From JASFRS01 sp050114795 (GTDB taxonomy: Bacteria > Pseudomonadota > Alphaproteobacteria > Sphingomonadales > CAKZYD01): a stretch of DNA of 6,705 bases. How positions within the stretch are numbered: position 1 is the stretch's first letter; each line of letters opens with the position of its first letter. The stretch covers positions 1 to 6,705 of the forward strand of contig JASFRS010000137.1 in the NCBI GenBank assembly GCA_050114795.1, given 5' to 3'. Positions 5,190 to 6,705 of this stretch are shown piece after piece. The notes under the pieces were generated by a model. That model did no database searches and had not been told where the DNA came from. It saw only the letters and a list, made by a program, of their open reading frames with translations. A program made the translations under genes and the position numbers.

Positions 5190-5642
5190 ATGATTGTATT
5201 TGATTTAATTTGCGCCCAAGACCATGTTTTCGAAGCTTGGTTCGGCTCGTCCAAAGATTATGAGACGCAAAAGGCGCAAGGCCTTTTGCATTGCCCGATG
5301 TGTGGTGATGAGAATGTATCCAAAGCCGTGATGGCGCCCAGTGTTGGTCGAAAGGGCAATCAGGACGCGGCACCAGTGCCTGCCCCTAAAAAAGAAGGGG
5401 AGCAAATGGCTACGGGGTCTGCCAAAGCCATGATGGCCATCATGACCAAACTTCAAAATTACGTTGAAACAAATTTTGAAAACGTCGGTAAGAAATTTCC
5501 GGAAGAGGCGCGCAAAATCCACTTTGGTGAAGCAGAAGAGCGCGGCATTTATGGCGAGGCAAGTGCTGAAGAAACCAAAGCTTTGCTGGATGAGGGGGTT
5601 GATATCTTCCCCATGCCTAAGGCGCCTAAGGAAGACGCCTAA
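5190..5642 (+). CDS. DUF1178 family protein with an N-terminal zinc-ribbon-like Cys/His set
   Basis: A 150-residue protein of unknown function that I recognise as DUF1178. The N-terminus has C8-x3-H12 and C35-P-M-C38, which look like a zinc-ribbon, around the conserved FEAWF (14-18). A variable Ala/Pro/Lys-rich linker follows (about 50-75). The family's conserved C-terminal block is FENVGKKFPEEARKIHFGEA (96-115), then RGIYGEAS (118-125) and DIFPMP (138-143). No signal peptide or membrane segment is seen, so it is probably cytosolic. It lies 11 bp after the NIT1-like amidase and is almost certainly co-transcribed, ending the cluster. The start is ATG at 5190 with AAGG just one base away or GAGA at 5177-5180 as the more likely binding site. 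The stop overlaps by 4 bp with that of the convergent permease gene. No biochemical role is known to me; a link to thiol metabolism is inference from position. Confidence 0.88.
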   Translation: MIVFDLICAQDHVFEAWFGSSKDYETQKAQGLLHCPMCGDENVSKAVMAPSVGRKGNQDAAPVPAPKKEGEQMATGSAKAMMAIMTKLQNYVETNFENVGKKFPEEARKIHFGEAEERGIYGEASAEETKALLDEGVDIFPMPKAPKEDA

Positions 5643-6691
5643 TCTGCCTCATTCCGTTTGGCTTCTGAAATATAGCGCAAAATCGTCATGATAAGGGCCA
5701 TCAGCACTGGCCCAATTAACAATCCGATCATACCAAAGGCCGAAACGCCGCCAATTACACCGATAAAAACAGCTAGGGTTGAAACATGTACGCGGCTTGA
5801 TACCAGTATGGGGCGTAGGATGTTGTCAATCGTGGCGACCATCGCTAATCCCCAGATTGTCAGGCCGATTGCAGCGCCCCAGCGGTCAACACTGGCTAAA
5901 TAGAGGGCAGCAGGAATCCAGATAATCGACGGCCCACCGACGGGAAGCAAGGCAAAAAGTGCGGTTACAGCGCCAAAGACAACAGGTGCGGGCAACCCAA
6001 TGACGGCAAAGGCTATGCCGACGAGCGCACCTTGAACCAATGCTGTTGCGACAGTCCCGAATAACACTGCATTCATAGCCTCTGCAGCATAGGTATAAAA
6101 CTCATCAATACGCTCTTTGGACAGCGGTGTTAGGGCCTTTAGTCCGTTTATGATTTCGGCATTGTCGCGAATGAAGAAAAACAGCACAAAAACCATGACT
6201 GTAAAGGCGACGACCGTATTAACGGCGCCAATGAATATCTTGCCGCCTAAACCGATGAAGAATTGGAGAGCGGAACGAAAGCTATCATTAACCCAACGGT
6301 TCAAATCATCTGCACTGATATTAAGGTTTGTTTCTAGCCATTCGATGAGGGTGCCGATAAAAGTGATGTCTTCTAAGGGTTTGGTGAAAAACGCACCTTG
6401 TTGAATGTCTCCCAGCAATTTTGCGGCTTGCGCTACAAAGGCGGAACCAACGGCCAATAATGGCGCGATAATGAAAATAATGCCGACGCTTAAGACAATA
6501 AAAGCAACAAGATTCTTCCGCTTCGGTATGTGGGTGCATAAAAAATTTTGAAGCGGGTAAAGCGCAAAGGCAATAATCGCTGCCCAGACGAGAGGCCCCA
6601 ATAGTGGTGAAATAAGCTGATAGGCAACAAGGGTAATGACACCCAAAAGGGCGATGAGAAAAGCCCGTGCATAAAATTGCCTGTCATCCAT
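5639..6691 (-). CDS. AI-2E/PerM-family membrane permease
   Basis: A 350-residue polytopic inner-membrane protein of the AI-2E transporter (PerM/YdiK/TqsA) family, complete in the window. It shows two N-terminal hydrophobic segments (about 11-48 and 60-88), then a soluble stretch of about 65 residues, and then the conserved C-terminal core. The core contains FGAVTALFALLPVGGP (239-254), TIDNILRPILVSSR (287-300) and GVIGGVSAFGMIGLLIGPVL (311-330), the family signature. Some members export autoinducer-2, others exchange Na+ or Li+ for H+ or have no known substrate; the substrate cannot be assigned here. In alphaproteobacteria a gene of this family is often found between purM and the DnaA-related hdaA, but neither is visible here. 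Start ATG at 6691 has no Shine-Dalgarno in the 14 bases available, and a TATAAT lies 6 bases upstream. Convergent with the DUF1178 gene, with overlapping stops. Confidence 0.9.
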   Translation of the reverse strand: MDDRQFYARAFLIALLGVITLVAYQLISPLLGPLVWAAIIAFALYPLQNFLCTHIPKRKNLVAFIVLSVGIIFIIAPLLAVGSAFVAQAAKLLGDIQQGAFFTKPLEDITFIGTLIEWLETNLNISADDLNRWVNDSFRSALQFFIGLGGKIFIGAVNTVVAFTVMVFVLFFFIRDNAEIINGLKALTPLSKERIDEFYTYAAEAMNAVLFGTVATALVQGALVGIAFAVIGLPAPVVFGAVTALFALLPVGGPSIIWIPAALYLASVDRWGAAIGLTIWGLAMVATIDNILRPILVSSRVHVSTLAVFIGVIGGVSAFGMIGLLIGPVLMALIMTILRYISEAKRNEAD

Positions 6692-6697
6692 TCGGAC

Positions 6698-6703
6698 ATT
6701 ATA
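6698..6703 (-). promoter_or_regulatory. Candidate -10 box (TATAAT) immediately before the permease start
   Basis: A perfect TATAAT on the minus strand, separated by six bases (GTCCGA) from the ATG at 6691. With normal spacing, transcription would start at or within a base or two of that ATG and give a leaderless mRNA. The -35 region lies outside the window, so the promoter cannot be confirmed. Confidence 0.4.
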
Positions 6704-6705
6704 GG

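Noticed and set aside
5383..5400. CCCCT...AGGGG hairpin in the DUF1178 gene
   Set aside because: A five-base stem inside a coding region, no U run after it, and it encodes the variable Pro/Lys linker.
5205..5522. 105-codon minus-strand frame opposite the DUF1178 gene
   Set aside because: Shadow of a recognisable conserved gene; its translation shows no coherent domain.

Overview
The window looks like an ordinary chromosomal stretch from an alphaproteobacterium of moderate GC content (about half GC by eye). The taxonomic inference rests on gene content. There is a Caulobacter/Rhizobium-type Flp pilin, a BioC-like protein that aligns with the mitochondrial complex I factor NDUFAF5, and a comF-grxC-nitrilase-DUF1178 run, an arrangement I associate with alphaproteobacteria. 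I see no mobile elements, phage genes, CRISPR arrays, tRNAs or rRNAs.

Layout. Positions 1-1606, minus strand: a small Flp/Fap prepilin gene (1430-1606) is followed by a strong hairpin terminator (about 1375-1407). Then comes a PAP2/AUR1-like integral membrane protein (start best placed at 1364, stop at 264), and then the first 66 codons of another membrane protein that runs off the left edge. That second protein resembles the N-terminus of the PAP2 gene and may be a tandem paralogue. Positions 1607-1895 are an AT-rich divergent intergenic region. Positions 1896-2342, plus strand: a MutT-type Nudix hydrolase. Positions 2339-3202, minus strand: the NDUFAF5/BioC-like protein, whose stop codon overlaps that of mutT tail to tail. 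Positions 3248-5642, plus strand: a compact putative operon of comF, grxC, a NIT1-like amidase and a DUF1178 protein, with gaps of 32, 24 and 11 bp. Positions 5639-6691, minus strand: an AI-2E/PerM-family membrane permease, again sharing a 4-bp stop overlap with its convergent neighbour. A TATAAT box sits just before its start codon.

Functional reading. The core theme is cell maintenance. MutT cleans the nucleotide pool. GrxC uses glutathione as reductant. The NIT1-like amidase probably destroys deaminated glutathione, a side product of transaminases. The DUF1178 zinc-ribbon protein is co-transcribed with them but has no known function. The left part is more accessory: an orphan pilin subunit and lipid-phosphate enzymes. 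No obviously new system is present. The items most worth a second look are the short pilin gene, the terminator that fixes the PAP2 start, the possible tandem PAP2 pair, the degenerate SAM-binding motif in the methyltransferase homologue, and the link of DUF1178 with glutathione repair.
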